64,000 bases of DNA from an uncultured Oscillospiraceae bacterium (GCA_910579175.1 CAJTTB010000005.1:80574-144573); one strand, 5' to 3'; positions 23,726 through 32,612 are shown, counted from the stretch's first letter. Notes: a model not told the origin generated them from the letters alone. Program-made: numbers and translations.

Positions 23726-25515
23726 ATGGATAAAAAGACAATTGAACAGGCTGCTGTAAGTGCAGTAGGGAATAGTATTGGTGTTTGCGGTTTTCTTTCG
23801 TCATTCATTGCATGTAATGATAAAGAACCATCTTGGGATGGGCATGTGTATATTTATAAAAATAAAAACAAGAAAAAGAAGGAAATAAAAGGGCGTGTTG
23901 CGGTTCAAATAAAAGGAACTGAAAATAATAATTTTTCAAAATCCGAAATATCGTTTCCTATATTATTATCTGATCTTAATAATTATCTGAATAATGGAGG
24001 GGCTGTCTTTTTTGTAGTTTATGTGAAATCGGATGGGAATGAACTATTAGGACAAATATACTATGCTACACTGTCCCCAATTGAAATTAGAGTACTTTTA
24101 TTTGAGGCAAGTAATCAAAAAACCAAAAGTATTACATTAAAAAAATTTCCAAAAAATTCAAATGAGAAAACTATGATTTTGTTGAATTTTTTTGAAAATT
24201 GCCAGAAGCAATCTAGTTTTAGTACTGCTAAACTTTTTTCTCTTGAAGAGCTTGAAAATCAAGGAATACTTGAAAGTATTTCAATCCCAATTTCAATTAT
24301 AGGAAATATTAGTCCTAAAACTGCTTTGTTGACAAATGAAATATATCTTTATGCAAATATAAAAGGTGGTGCTATAGCACAACCATTGGAAATAATCCCT
24401 CAGAAAGTAATAACATTTGAAGAGCGTCCAGTACAAATCACTATTGGAGATAAATGTTTTTATAATAAGGTTAAAATTTATCGACAAATTGATAAAGTTA
24501 CGATTACTTTGGGGGAGAGTTTTTCTATGATTACAACATGTAAGGGTGATTCGATTACAATAGAATATAAAAGCTCAAATAAAATTCGTACTCTTGCAAT
24601 TGATTTAGATTTTATGCTAACCTGTATATCGCAGGGTGGATTTCAATATAATGGGATAAATATTCCGCTTGATATAACAGCAATAGATTTTTCAAAGTTC
24701 TCAGTAGAAAAAGGGAGCAAGTTATTGAAATATATTAAAAAAATAGTTTGTATGCTTGATTTGTTTTCCTGTAAAGAGGATATTGATATAAATGTACTTA
24801 AAGAACAGCACCTTAAAAATATTGATTGTTTAGTTACAGCTATTGTTGATAAGAAAGAAGTTACTGGCTTAAGAGAAAATTTGCCTCCAATTCTGACGTT
24901 GCCTATAGGAAATCTTAATTTTTTGATTTTTCTTCAGAAAAAGGAAAATGCTTATCAAATTTTTGATTTTTTTAATACTGAAGTTGTAATGACTTATAAA
25001 AGCGAAGATGGAGAGGATTTATTGACTTCACAGTATGACATTCTTTGTGCTGATGACATTTTAAAATTAAACAATATACGATTTGATCTGTTGCTTCCTT
25101 CATTTCAAAAAGTTATCCAAAATCGTGAAACTATCATAAGAGCCAATTTTTTTTACTTGACTTATTAGAAGCATATGATAGGAGTAATGACAGAGTAGAG
25201 ATAATTACTACTGCACAGGCTTTCTCTGACTGGATTATGACTGCTTCAGAAGATGAGCTCCCATATGATATTCGCATTCTTAATAAGCTTCAAGTTATAA
25301 AACGACAGAGAACTTTAGATGATAAAGAAAAACAGGAATTGTTTCATATTATCGAATCTTCTAACAGTAAAGAAGAAATTCTTATAGGGGCATATTTATT
25401 ACTGGATCAGCAGAACATGGCTAAATTTCATTTTGAAAAATTAGATAAACAATTTCAAAAGGAATTTAAAAAATATCCTATCTATCATTTTTGGAAAGAT
25501 GATAATAATGACTAA
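23726..25515 (+). pseudogene. DUF4365 nuclease-like gene interrupted by a shift at a T8 tract
   Basis: Read as annotated, the first frame ends at 25168 after 480 codons. Adding one T to the eight-T run at 25147-25154 continues the frame without a stop to 25515, giving about 596 residues; the downstream part (FFLLDLLEAYDRSND... DDNND) is helical and reads as a natural C-terminal domain. The N terminus has the DUF4365 core WDGHVYIY with D38 and VQIKGT with Q61 and K63, as in PD-(D/E)xK nucleases. Genes of this family are common in islands and near defence genes. It is clearly more AT-rich than its neighbours and lies just after a tRNA-Ser pair. The shift may be a sequencing error, phase variation, slippage or decay. 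A 92-codon frame at 25237-25515 is this tail. Confidence 0.75.
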
Positions 25516-25596
25516 TAGAAAGTTTTCAAACCTATTTATAGATGACAAATAATAAACCTTCAGATGTGAAAGTATGTAAATATAATTCATTTTATA

Positions 25597-25631
25597 ATAA
25601 CCCCCACCAGTACAACACTGGTGGGGGTTAT
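25597..25631 (+). terminator. Terminator after DUF4365 gene
   Basis: ATAACCCCCACCAGT-ACAAC-ACTGGTGGGGGTTAT, perfect 15-bp arms. The T-run is poor. Confidence 0.65.
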
Positions 25632-25666
25632 TACGAAAACGATGGATATGCTAAAAATGTCTAAAA

Positions 25667-25695
25667 TTGACAAACCTATTGATTTTAGATATACT
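25667..25695 (+). promoter_or_regulatory. Promoter of thiT
   Basis: TTGACA at 25667-25672, 17-bp spacer, TATACT at 25690-25695. Only 50 bp from the ATG, leaving no room for a TPP riboswitch. Confidence 0.8.
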
Positions 25696-25744
25696 GGATT
25701 AGAAATTTTAAAGATTATTCAAAAAATCAAAAAGGAGTAAAAAT

Positions 25745-26362
25745 ATGAATTACAAAATAGATCCTCGAAAATTAATCGAAACCGCTTTGCTTCTTGCAAT
25801 GGGGATTGTACTTTCATTTGTAAAGATTTATACAATGCCTTGGGGCGGTTCAGTCACACTCTGTTCGATGTTTCCAATCATCTTAATTTCCTATCGTTAT
25901 GGGATAAGATGGGGGCTTTTTTCTTCCTTTGTTTATGCGATATTACAAATGGTAATTGATATTTCCAGTTTAAAGGCATATTCTCCGATTACTTTAGTTG
26001 GAAGTTTATGTTTGGATTATTTATTGGGTTTTGGCATTTTGGGAATTGGAGGATTGTTTAGAAAAGTAATGAAAAATCCAAGTTTTTCCCTTGCAAGTGG
26101 CGCGACCATTGCGATATTAGGACGATATTTGTGTAGTTTTTTATCGGGCTTGTTGTTGTGGGGGAGTTATGCAGAAGAAACCTTGCGCAGTTTGGGAGAC
26201 ACCTTGGCAGATGGTATTTTAAACCAATTCTCTGGTTGGGGGCTTTCAGCGGTGTATTCTGCAATTTACAATGCGATGTATATGCTTCCTGAGCTAATTG
26301 CAACGGTGATTGTCTGTGTATTGGTTGCCACTGTTCCAATGATTGCAAAACGCATGAATTGA
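25745..26362 (+). CDS. thiT: Thiamine ECF transporter substrate-binding subunit
   Basis: 205-residue S-component with about six helices. The ThiT signature is the loop MPWGGSVTLCSMFPIILISYRYG, shown here in full, followed by GIRWGLFSSFVYAILQM; later LGSLCLDYLLGFGILGIGGLF. It binds thiamine and docks on the shared ECF energy module, which is not in the window. ATG at 25745 follows AAAGGAG. Unlike many thiT genes, no TPP riboswitch precedes it. It ends one base from the convergent DUF4230 gene. Confidence 0.88.
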   Translation: MNYKIDPRKLIETALLLAMGIVLSFVKIYTMPWGGSVTLCSMFPIILISYRYGIRWGLFSSFVYAILQMVIDISSLKAYSPITLVGSLCLDYLLGFGILGIGGLFRKVMKNPSFSLASGATIAILGRYLCSFLSGLLLWGSYAEETLRSLGDTLADGILNQFSGWGLSAVYSAIYNAMYMLPELIATVIVCVLVATVPMIAKRMN

Positions 26363-26363
26363 T

Positions 26364-27023
26364 TTATGTATTTGGCAAACTACTGGAATTTTCTGTGATT
26401 TCTGAAGGAGTTTGCTTATGTTCTAGTTGTATAAATTCAATGCTATTCTGTTCGTCCAATAATGGAGATAAAATGCCCTCTATTAAAATTTTTGCCTGTT
26501 CGGTTGCCTGTTGATAAATATTTCGGTCAGCTACCATTTGTGTAACATCGGATTGTGCCTGTTTTAGCACTTCTACTGTATCTTGTTTTTCTTGCCAGTT
26601 AAATAAAGCATATCGTTCGTCATAGAATTCAATGGTATTGGGGTCGATGGTAATATCGAAAATCTCAGCGGGTGGCAAGGTGATCTGGACGGTATCATGT
26701 TTGATTTCAACGATAATATCTGTTAGATTGACTCCCACTTTAACGGTTGCATCATAAACCATATTAAAACTTTTTTTGGTGAGGTAAGTGACATTTCCCT
26801 CCTCAAAATGACTGATATCGCGATATTGAAGTTGCATGGTGGCTAGTTCACTGATTTCAGAAAGGCGTTCAGAAACAATATTAGAGCTAATTTGGGGTTT
26901 ATCATTTCTGTTGAAAAGCAAAACGGTTAAAATACCGACCAATACCAAAGAAATGGCACAGATGATGGTCAGTGTAATGACAAATTTGTTTTGCAGCTTC
27001 CATTTTAAGGAATGATTTTTCAT
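26364..27023 (-). CDS. DUF4230 domain protein, membrane anchored
   Basis: 219 residues. A basic start and one helix (FVITLTIICAISLVLVGILTVLLF) anchor a mostly beta outer domain. DUF4230 features are SERLSEISELATMQLQYRDI near residue 55, MVYDATVKVGVNLTDIIVEI and ITLPPAEIFDITIDPNTIEF, then a helical DVTQMVADRNIYQQATEQAK and a Ser/Thr-rich tail. Function of the family is unknown. ATG at 27023 sits behind AAAGGAG. The stop codon is one base from that of thiT on the other strand, so the two transcripts must overlap at their 3' ends. Confidence 0.8.
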   Translation of the reverse strand: MKNHSLKWKLQNKFVITLTIICAISLVLVGILTVLLFNRNDKPQISSNIVSERLSEISELATMQLQYRDISHFEEGNVTYLTKKSFNMVYDATVKVGVNLTDIIVEIKHDTVQITLPPAEIFDITIDPNTIEFYDERYALFNWQEKQDTVEVLKQAQSDVTQMVADRNIYQQATEQAKILIEGILSPLLDEQNSIEFIQLEHKQTPSEITENSSSLPNT

Positions 27024-27332
27024 AGGTTGACTCCTTTCAAAAAAGATAAATGATAGATAGCATAAATAATCTATCTCAGTGTATCATATTTTGACGAAAT
27101 TAAAAGAAAAAAGTATGAATAAGTCAATAATTTTTTCTAAATACAAATATGGCAAAAAAATACTTTTATTTTGTTTTTGTACTTGTGCGATATCTGAAAT
27201 CAATATTATTATTTATTCAATTTCTCTGTAATTTATTTATAAAATAGGGATAAACTATGGATTGCTTAAAATCAAATAAAACTTTTTAAACATCAATGAA
27301 GCCGTAAAAGGTTTGAAATTTACATTTTTTTG

Positions 27333-27362
27333 TTGAAACGGAAATAAATGATATTATATAAT
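27333..27362 (+). promoter_or_regulatory. Promoter of the PHP gene
   Basis: TTGAAA at 27333-27338, 18-bp spacer, TATAAT at 27357-27362. The rest of the 390-bp gap before it is AT-rich with no other feature seen. Confidence 0.6.
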
Positions 27363-27412
27363 AAAAAAGCAGAAATTTAGATGGCACAAAGTATAATTGG
27401 AGGTGTCTTTCT

Positions 27413-28246
27413 ATGAAAGGTGATTTGCATTGTCATACAACATTATCAGATGGTTCTGAGGGAATTGAAGATGTGATTTTTAAAGCAAAAAGAGCAGATT
27501 TGGATTTTTTGGCAATTACAGACCATGATACCATTGCTTCCTTTTCAAGAAGTAAGGTGTTGGGAGAACGTTATGGGATTCAGATCATTCAAGGAACAGA
27601 ATTGTCTTGTATGGATTATAAAAGGGGGAGAAAAGTACATATGTTGTGCTATCTTCCAGAAAAGCCGGATCGTTTAGAGGGTCATTGTATTAAAATCTGT
27701 AAAAGACGTGAAGAAGCAGGTAAAAAAATGCTCAAAAAAGTACAGACATATTTTCCAATTACAACAGAAGACGTACTAAAATATTCTGCACACAGTACTT
27801 CTTTGTATAAACAGCACATCATGAAAGCCCTGATGAGTTATAGTTATACCACCCAGATGTATGGTGGGCTTTATCATGAGCTATTTGATTCCAAGGAAGG
27901 ACGTGTATATGAAGATGTGGAATATCCAGATGTATACGAAGTATTGGATTTGATTCATCAGTCACAGGGCATTGCAGTATTGGCACATCCTTATGAATAC
28001 AACAGTTTAGAACTCTTAAAGGAATTGGCAGAAAGTAAAAAGTTGGATGGAGTGGAAATATATCACAGTAGATGTAAAACCGATGATGAGAAAAATCTGA
28101 TTGAGATTGCAAAAGCGCATGAACTCTTAATGACGGGAGGTTCTGATTTTCATGGTGCAAATTCTTCAAAACCAAGTCCATTGGGAAATCGCTATACTTC
28201 TCAAGAGTTGTTGGATACGCTTTTTAAATTCAAAGAAAGTCAATAA
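27413..28246 (+). CDS. PHP-domain phosphoesterase
   Basis: 277 residues of the polymerase-and-histidinol-phosphatase superfamily. Metal ligands are visible: H6 and H8 in DLHCHTTLSDG, the DHD in LAITDHDT, E in GTELSCMD, H in AVLAHPYEYN and the D-H pair in TGGSDFHG. The size and order match the TrpH/RNase AM (YciV) type, which removes 3'-phosphates from nucleotides or trims RNA 5' ends; this substrate assignment is family knowledge only. ATG at 27413 follows GGAGGTG. Malic enzyme lies 50 bp downstream. Confidence 0.85.
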   Translation: MKGDLHCHTTLSDGSEGIEDVIFKAKRADLDFLAITDHDTIASFSRSKVLGERYGIQIIQGTELSCMDYKRGRKVHMLCYLPEKPDRLEGHCIKICKRREEAGKKMLKKVQTYFPITTEDVLKYSAHSTSLYKQHIMKALMSYSYTTQMYGGLYHELFDSKEGRVYEDVEYPDVYEVLDLIHQSQGIAVLAHPYEYNSLELLKELAESKKLDGVEIYHSRCKTDDEKNLIEIAKAHELLMTGGSDFHGANSSKPSPLGNRYTSQELLDTLFKFKESQ

Positions 28247-28296
28247 ATAAAGGAATGTTGTAGCTCATAACATTTTGACAGGAAAGGGAAAAGAAC

Positions 28297-29451
28297 ATGG
28301 ATACCAATGAAAAAGCATTACAAAAACATTTAGAGTGGAATGGAAAAATTGAAGTCGTTTCTAGAACGCCCATTCAGAACAGAGACGATCTGGCAATTGC
28401 CTATACACCAGGAGTTGCAGCGCCTTGTTTGGAAATTGAAAAGAATCCAGATATGGCATATCAATATACTAGAAAAGGCAATTTGGTGGCTGTGATTACA
28501 GATGGAACTGCGGTGTTGGGTCTGGGAGATATCGGGCCACAGGCGGCAATGCCTGTTATGGAGGGGAAATGCTGTCTATTTAAAGAGTTTGCTGGAGTGG
28601 ATGCAATTCCTATCTGTGTCAATTCCAAAGAAGTGGACGAGATTGTAAAAACCATTGAGCTGATAGGGCTGAGTTTTGGAGGAATCAATTTAGAGGATAT
28701 TTCTGCTCCCAGATGTTTTGAAATAGAAAAACAACTAAAAGAGAAACTCAATATACCAGTATTTCACGACGATCAACATGGCACGGCAATTGTGGTGGGA
28801 GCTGCGCTGATTAACAGTGCAAAATTAATAAAAAAACCACTTGAAGAATTAAAAGTCGTTGTCAATGGAGCGGGAGCTGCGGGGATTGCGATTGCAAAAT
28901 TTTTGATGCTGTTGGGTATCAAATACATCATTATGTGCGATAAAAATGGTATCTTATATCGTGGTGCAGAGGGTATGAACCAAGCGCAAGTACAGATGAG
29001 TGAAATTACCAATCCCGAAAATCGGACAGGCTTATTAAAGGATGCGTTGGTTGGAATGGATGTGTTTATTGGGGTGTCTCGTCCCAATTTAGTAGATGCT
29101 CAGATGATTCAGTCTATGTCAGAAAAACCAATTGTATTTGCTCTAGCAAATCCGGTACCTGAAATTATGCCAGATGAGGCAAAGGCGGCGGGTGCTTATA
29201 TCGTTGGAACAGGACGCAGCGATTATCCAAATCAAATTAATAATGTATTGGTGTTTCCCGGAATTTTCAAAGGTGCGTTGCAAGCCCGTGCAAAGGATAT
29301 TACAGACCAAATGAAAATTTCTGCCGCTTATGGAATTGCTCAGATTGTCGATGAGAAAGAGTTAAGTCCAGACTATGTTCTTCCAAATCCATTTCATAAA
29401 TCAGTGGCAGAAAATGTGGCGAAAGCTGTGGCACAAGCCGTAAAAAAATAA
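28297..29451 (+). CDS. NAD(P)-dependent malic enzyme
   Basis: Oxidative decarboxylation of malate to pyruvate. 384 residues, the short bacterial form without the C-terminal phosphotransacetylase-like domain. Motifs: IAYTPGVAAPCLEI, VITDGTAVLGLGDIGPQAAM, NLEDISAPRCFEIE and FHDDQHGTAIVV for metal and malate binding, then the Rossmann VVNGAGAAGIAIAKFL and FALANPVPEIMPDEA. Cofactor preference cannot be judged safely. ATG follows AGGAAAGGG. No terminator is obvious before the rpsB promoter. Confidence 0.93.
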   Translation: MDTNEKALQKHLEWNGKIEVVSRTPIQNRDDLAIAYTPGVAAPCLEIEKNPDMAYQYTRKGNLVAVITDGTAVLGLGDIGPQAAMPVMEGKCCLFKEFAGVDAIPICVNSKEVDEIVKTIELIGLSFGGINLEDISAPRCFEIEKQLKEKLNIPVFHDDQHGTAIVVGAALINSAKLIKKPLEELKVVVNGAGAAGIAIAKFLMLLGIKYIIMCDKNGILYRGAEGMNQAQVQMSEITNPENRTGLLKDALVGMDVFIGVSRPNLVDAQMIQSMSEKPIVFALANPVPEIMPDEAKAAGAYIVGTGRSDYPNQINNVLVFPGIFKGALQARAKDITDQMKISAAYGIAQIVDEKELSPDYVLPNPFHKSVAENVAKAVAQAVKK

Positions 29452-29479
29452 AATTTTACAAAAAAATTGTGAAAAATGC

Positions 29480-29508
29480 TTGCCAATATCAGGTTGATAT
29501 GATATAAT
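29480..29508 (+). promoter_or_regulatory. rpsB promoter
   Basis: TTGCCA at 29480-29485, 17-bp spacer, TATAAT at 29503-29508. Confidence 0.8.
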
Positions 29509-29514
29509 AATTAA

Positions 29515-29612
29515 CGCATTACGCACGTTTTATTTTTGTTCAGCTTGGTGCCGGAGCAATACGGTCGCTGGGCTATATAAAACGGAGGAATTTGAAACCA
29601 AATAACAGGAGG
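29515..29612 (+). promoter_or_regulatory. rpsB 5' leader with stem-loop
   Basis: About 100 nt between promoter and SD. AGCTTGGTGCCG and CGGTCGCTGGGCT can pair imperfectly around AGCAATA. GC-rich compared with its surroundings. A possible S2 autoregulatory leader; not proven. Confidence 0.35.
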
Positions 29613-29620
29613 TAACTACA

Positions 29621-30391
29621 ATGGGTGTAGTATCAATGAAACAACTTCTTGAAGCAGGTGTACACTTTGGACATCAGACAAGAAGATGGAACCCTAAAAT
29701 GGCAGAATATATTTTTACAGAACGCAACGGTATTTATATTATTGACCTACAAAAAACAGTTCGCAAATTAGACGAAGCGTATAATTTTGTACGCGATGTA
29801 GCTGCAAATGGCGATGATATTTTATTTGTTGGTACCAAAAAACAAGCTGGTGACTCTATCAAAGAAGAAGCATTAAGATGTGGTATGCACTATGTCAATG
29901 CTCGTTGGTTGGGTGGTATGATGACCAACTTTAAAACCATCAAACGCAGAATCAAACGTTTAGAACAACTTAGAACCATGCAAGAAGATGGTACTTTTGA
30001 CTTATTGCCAAAGAAAGAAGTTATCAAATTAGAGCTTGAAATTGAAAAATTAGAAAAATTCATGGGTGGCATTAAACATATGGATAAATTGCCGGGCGCT
30101 TTATTCGTTGTTGACCCAAGAAAAGAAAAAATTGCAGTTGCTGAAGCAAAAAAACTGGGTATTCCAGTTGTTGCAATTGTAGATACAAACTGTGACCCTG
30201 ATGATGTGGATTATGTAATTCCAGGTAATGATGATGCAATTCGTGCAGTAAAATTATTGGCTGGTGCAATGGCTAGTGCTGTATTAGAAGCAAGACAGGG
30301 TGAACAAGACGAAGTACCTGCTGAAGTGGAAGAAGCTCCAGTACAAGCAGAACCTCAAAGTATTGAAGAAGTTGTAGACGCTGCTGAATAA
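29621..30391 (+). CDS. rpsB: 30S ribosomal protein S2
   Basis: 256 residues. Family blocks: LLEAGVHFGHQTRRWNPKMA at the N terminus, IYIIDLQKTVRKLDEAY, ILFVGTKKQA, VNARWLGGMMTNFKTI, PGALFVVDPRKEKIAVAEA and VDTNCDPDDVDYVIPGNDDA. A Glu-rich tail (EEAPVQAEPQS) extends the usual end. SD AGGAGGT before the ATG. First gene of the conserved rpsB-tsf operon. Confidence 0.98.
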   Translation: MGVVSMKQLLEAGVHFGHQTRRWNPKMAEYIFTERNGIYIIDLQKTVRKLDEAYNFVRDVAANGDDILFVGTKKQAGDSIKEEALRCGMHYVNARWLGGMMTNFKTIKRRIKRLEQLRTMQEDGTFDLLPKKEVIKLELEIEKLEKFMGGIKHMDKLPGALFVVDPRKEKIAVAEAKKLGIPVVAIVDTNCDPDDVDYVIPGNDDAIRAVKLLAGAMASAVLEARQGEQDEVPAEVEEAPVQAEPQSIEEVVDAAE

Positions 30392-30400
30392 ATAAAATTG

Positions 30401-30432
30401 AATGCCCGAGCAGATATTGCGCGGGCATTTTC
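30401..30432 (+). terminator. Hairpin between rpsB and tsf
   Basis: AATGCCCGAGC-AGATATT-GCGCGGGCATTTT. Probably a partial terminator setting the S2 to EF-Ts ratio. Confidence 0.6.
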
Positions 30433-30464
30433 TGGATAAAAATGAATTTTTAGGAGGAATTATC

Positions 30465-31373
30465 ATGGCATTTACTGCCCAAGATGTAAAGACATTGCGT
30501 GAAACTACCGGTTGTGGAATGATGGATTGTAAAAAAGCATTGACCGAAACCGATGGTGATATGGAAAAAGCAATTGAAATTTTAAGAGAAAAAGGTCTTG
30601 CTGCTGCTGTAAAAAAAGCAGGAAGAATTGCTGCTGAAGGTTTGGTTGTTTCTATTGTTGACGAAGCAAAAAAAGTTGGTGTAGTGCTAGAAGTAAACGC
30701 TGAGACTGACTTTGTAGCAAAAAATGAAAGCTTTGTAACATTTGTAAATAGCGTAGCGCAAACAATTATTGAAACCAATCCTGCTGATGTTGCAGAATTA
30801 GAAAATAAAAAATTAGTTGGTTCTGATATGACTGTAGCAGAAGGTTTAAGAGATAAGATTTTAACCATCGGTGAAAATATGAAGATTCGTCGTTTTATCA
30901 GATTGGAAGGCGACTTGGTTGCTTATGTTCATGGTGGCGGCAGAATCGGCGTTATGGTTCAGTTTGATACCGATGTTGCTGATAAAGATGGATTTAAAGA
31001 ATATGCAAAAGATGTTGCAATGCAGATTGCAGCAGCTACCCCTCAGTATTTGAACAAAGAAGCAGTTCCTGCTGAAGTAGTGGAAAAAGAAAAAGAAATC
31101 TTGACAGCACAAGCAGTTGCAGAGGGAAAACCTCAAAATATTGCTGAAAAAATGGTTATGGGAAGAATCAGCAAATTCTATAAAGAAGTGTGTTTGACCG
31201 AACAAGAATTTATCAAAGACAATGATATTTCTGTGGCAACCTATACAAGCAATACTGCCAAAGAATTGGGTGGAAACATCAACCTATTGACCTTTGTTCG
31301 CTTTGAAAAGGGAGAAGGTTTGGAAAAACGCGAAGACAACTTTGCAGATGAAGTTGCAAGTATGATGAAGTAA
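30465..31373 (+). CDS. tsf: Translation elongation factor Ts
   Basis: Nucleotide exchange factor for EF-Tu, 302 residues. N-terminal UBA-like part with VKTLRETTGCGMMDCKKALT, then the EF-Tu contact TDFVAKNESF and VAMQIAAATPQYL, and the C-terminal GRISKFYKEVCLTEQEFIKD. The frame is open from 30402 through the intergenic hairpin, but AGGAGG at 30452 fixes the start at ATG 30465 (MAFTAQDV). Ends at a terminator followed at once by element C. Confidence 0.97.
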   Translation: MAFTAQDVKTLRETTGCGMMDCKKALTETDGDMEKAIEILREKGLAAAVKKAGRIAAEGLVVSIVDEAKKVGVVLEVNAETDFVAKNESFVTFVNSVAQTIIETNPADVAELENKKLVGSDMTVAEGLRDKILTIGENMKIRRFIRLEGDLVAYVHGGGRIGVMVQFDTDVADKDGFKEYAKDVAMQIAAATPQYLNKEAVPAEVVEKEKEILTAQAVAEGKPQNIAEKMVMGRISKFYKEVCLTEQEFIKDNDISVATYTSNTAKELGGNINLLTFVRFEKGEGLEKREDNFADEVASMMK

Positions 31374-31465
31374 AAAACAAAGATTAAGAAATATTTTTGT
31401 GATTTTTATTAGATCTTGGTCATAGATTTGTAGTAAAAAAATATATTCTATGATTTTGCTTTCTA

Positions 31466-31498
31466 TTGACAGATTGCCAATAGCTTTATCATAAAAAG
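31466..31498 (-). repeat. R1-like repeat fragment, copy f
   Basis: GACAGATTGCCAATAGCTTT plus ATCATAAAAAG resembles the right part of copy e. Degenerate; low weight. Confidence 0.3.
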
Positions 31499-31503
31499 AA
31501 AGG

Positions 31504-31540
31504 ACTGTTGTAAAATGTTTTATTTTACAGCAGTTTTTTA
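31504..31540 (+). terminator. tsf terminator
   Basis: ACTGTTGTAAAA-TGTTTTA-TTTTACAGCAGT followed by TTTTTT. Confidence 0.8.
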
Positions 31541-31785
31541 TCAAAAATTTGCAAGAATACGGCTGCTTCTAAAGTAGAGAGATAAACTGTATGGCTGTAT
31601 TTGACCGGGATGCTCATCTAAGTGTGAATATGAGCAATGAAGGAATGCGATTCGTATTGTAATAGCATAAATTGAGTAAAACCGCGGGACGTGCGGGGTT
31701 TGCTTATATATGATTACAACATGAATTATATTGAATAAGAAGTTCTCACCTTTAAGTGTTGGCTTAGGTGATGAGTATGTGTCAC
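31540..31785 (+). mobile_element. IS200/IS605-like non-autonomous element, copy C (complete)
   Basis: About 246 bp. Left end ATCAAAAATTTGCAAGAATACG with a CTGCTTCTAAAGTAGAGAG hairpin block and CTGTATTTGACCGGG; middle TGCGATTCGTATTGTAATAG; then the GC hairpin AAAACCGCGGGACGTGCGGG and the right-end hairpin CTCACC...GGTGATGAG at 31745-31775, ending GTCAC. This order resembles the left end plus omega-RNA/right end of tnpB-carrying IS605 relatives. No ORF is inside. It starts just after the tsf terminator T-run and ends 22 bp before the phosphoribosyltransferase gene. Confidence 0.6.
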
Positions 31786-31807
31786 AAAATGGGAAAGGTT
31801 GTAGACG

Positions 31808-32350
31808 ATGGAATCTTTTTATCATTTAAAAGTCGCTGGATTAGAAAGAAATCTTCCAATTTGTAAATTAAATGAAACACTTTCTATTGCAGGGTTCGTA
31901 ATGTTTTCAGATGTGGAGTTGACAATTACCTGTGCAGCGGAATTATTAAAGAAATTGCCAGAATGGGATGTTCTTTTGACAGCTGAATCAAAGGGAATTC
32001 CTCTGGCATATGAAATGGCACGTCAAAGCAATAAAAATTATATTTTGGCAAGAAAAAGCACAAAATTATATATGCAGAATGCAGTGGGGATAGAAGTGAA
32101 GTCCATTACCACCGAGCGCATACAGAAACTTTATTTGGACCAAACAGATTTACAAAAGTTAAAGGGAAAACGAGTGGCGATTGTAGATGATGTAATCAGT
32201 ACAGGAGAGTCTTTAAATGCTTTGGTTGAGCTGGCAACCTATGCACAGGGTAATATTGTAGCACAAGCTGCGGTTTTGGCAGAAGGAGAAGCAGCAGATA
32301 GAACAGATATTATTTATTTAGAAAAGTTGCCATTGATTGAAAATCATTGA
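31808..32350 (+). CDS. Adenine-type phosphoribosyltransferase family protein
   Basis: 180 residues of the type I PRTase fold. The PRPP-binding signature is VAIVDDVISTGESLNAL; the preceding TAESKGIPLAYEMARQ and ILARKSTKLYMQNAVG correspond to the PPi loop and flexible loop of adenine phosphoribosyltransferases. It probably salvages a purine base, but it is divergent from ordinary Apt and could be xanthine- or regulator-like. ATG follows GGAAAGG. Element C ends 22 bp upstream, so its promoter must lie inside or before the element. A TSCPD protein follows 18 bp downstream, probably in one operon. Confidence 0.75.
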   Translation: MESFYHLKVAGLERNLPICKLNETLSIAGFVMFSDVELTITCAAELLKKLPEWDVLLTAESKGIPLAYEMARQSNKNYILARKSTKLYMQNAVGIEVKSITTERIQKLYLDQTDLQKLKGKRVAIVDDVISTGESLNALVELATYAQGNIVAQAAVLAEGEAADRTDIIYLEKLPLIENH

Positions 32351-32368
32351 TAAAGGAGTCGATAGCAT

Positions 32369-32611
32369 ATGAATTATACGTATCATACAAAAGGTGTTTG
32401 CTCACAAAAAATTGATTTGGAAGTAGAGGATGGAATTTTAAAAGATGTTCGCTTTACAGGGGGCTGCAATGGAAATTTAAAAGGAATTTCCCAATTGGTA
32501 AAGGGTATGAAAATAGAAGATGTGATTAAGCGTCTAGAGGGTACCTCTTGCGGAATGAAAGGTACTTCTTGCCCAGACCAATTAGCAAAGGCATTAAAAT
32601 CCATTTCTTAA
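32369..32611 (+). CDS. TSCPD domain protein (TIGR03905 type)
   Basis: 80 residues consisting of one TSCPD domain: VCSQKIDLEVEDGILKDVRF, GGCNGNLKGISQLVKGM, and the name-giving end GTSCGMKGTSCPDQLAKAL. The four conserved cysteines suggest metal binding. A related domain forms the C terminus of class II (B12) ribonucleotide reductases and of NrdJ partners, but the stand-alone form has no proven function. ATG behind AAAGGAG; ends at a strong terminator. Confidence 0.85.
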   Translation: MNYTYHTKGVCSQKIDLEVEDGILKDVRFTGGCNGNLKGISQLVKGMKIEDVIKRLEGTSCGMKGTSCPDQLAKALKSIS

Positions 32612-32612
32612 G

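Noticed and set aside
31541..31825. 94-codon minus-strand frame over element C
   Set aside because: No start context, follows the element only; the sequence is better explained by structured element ends.
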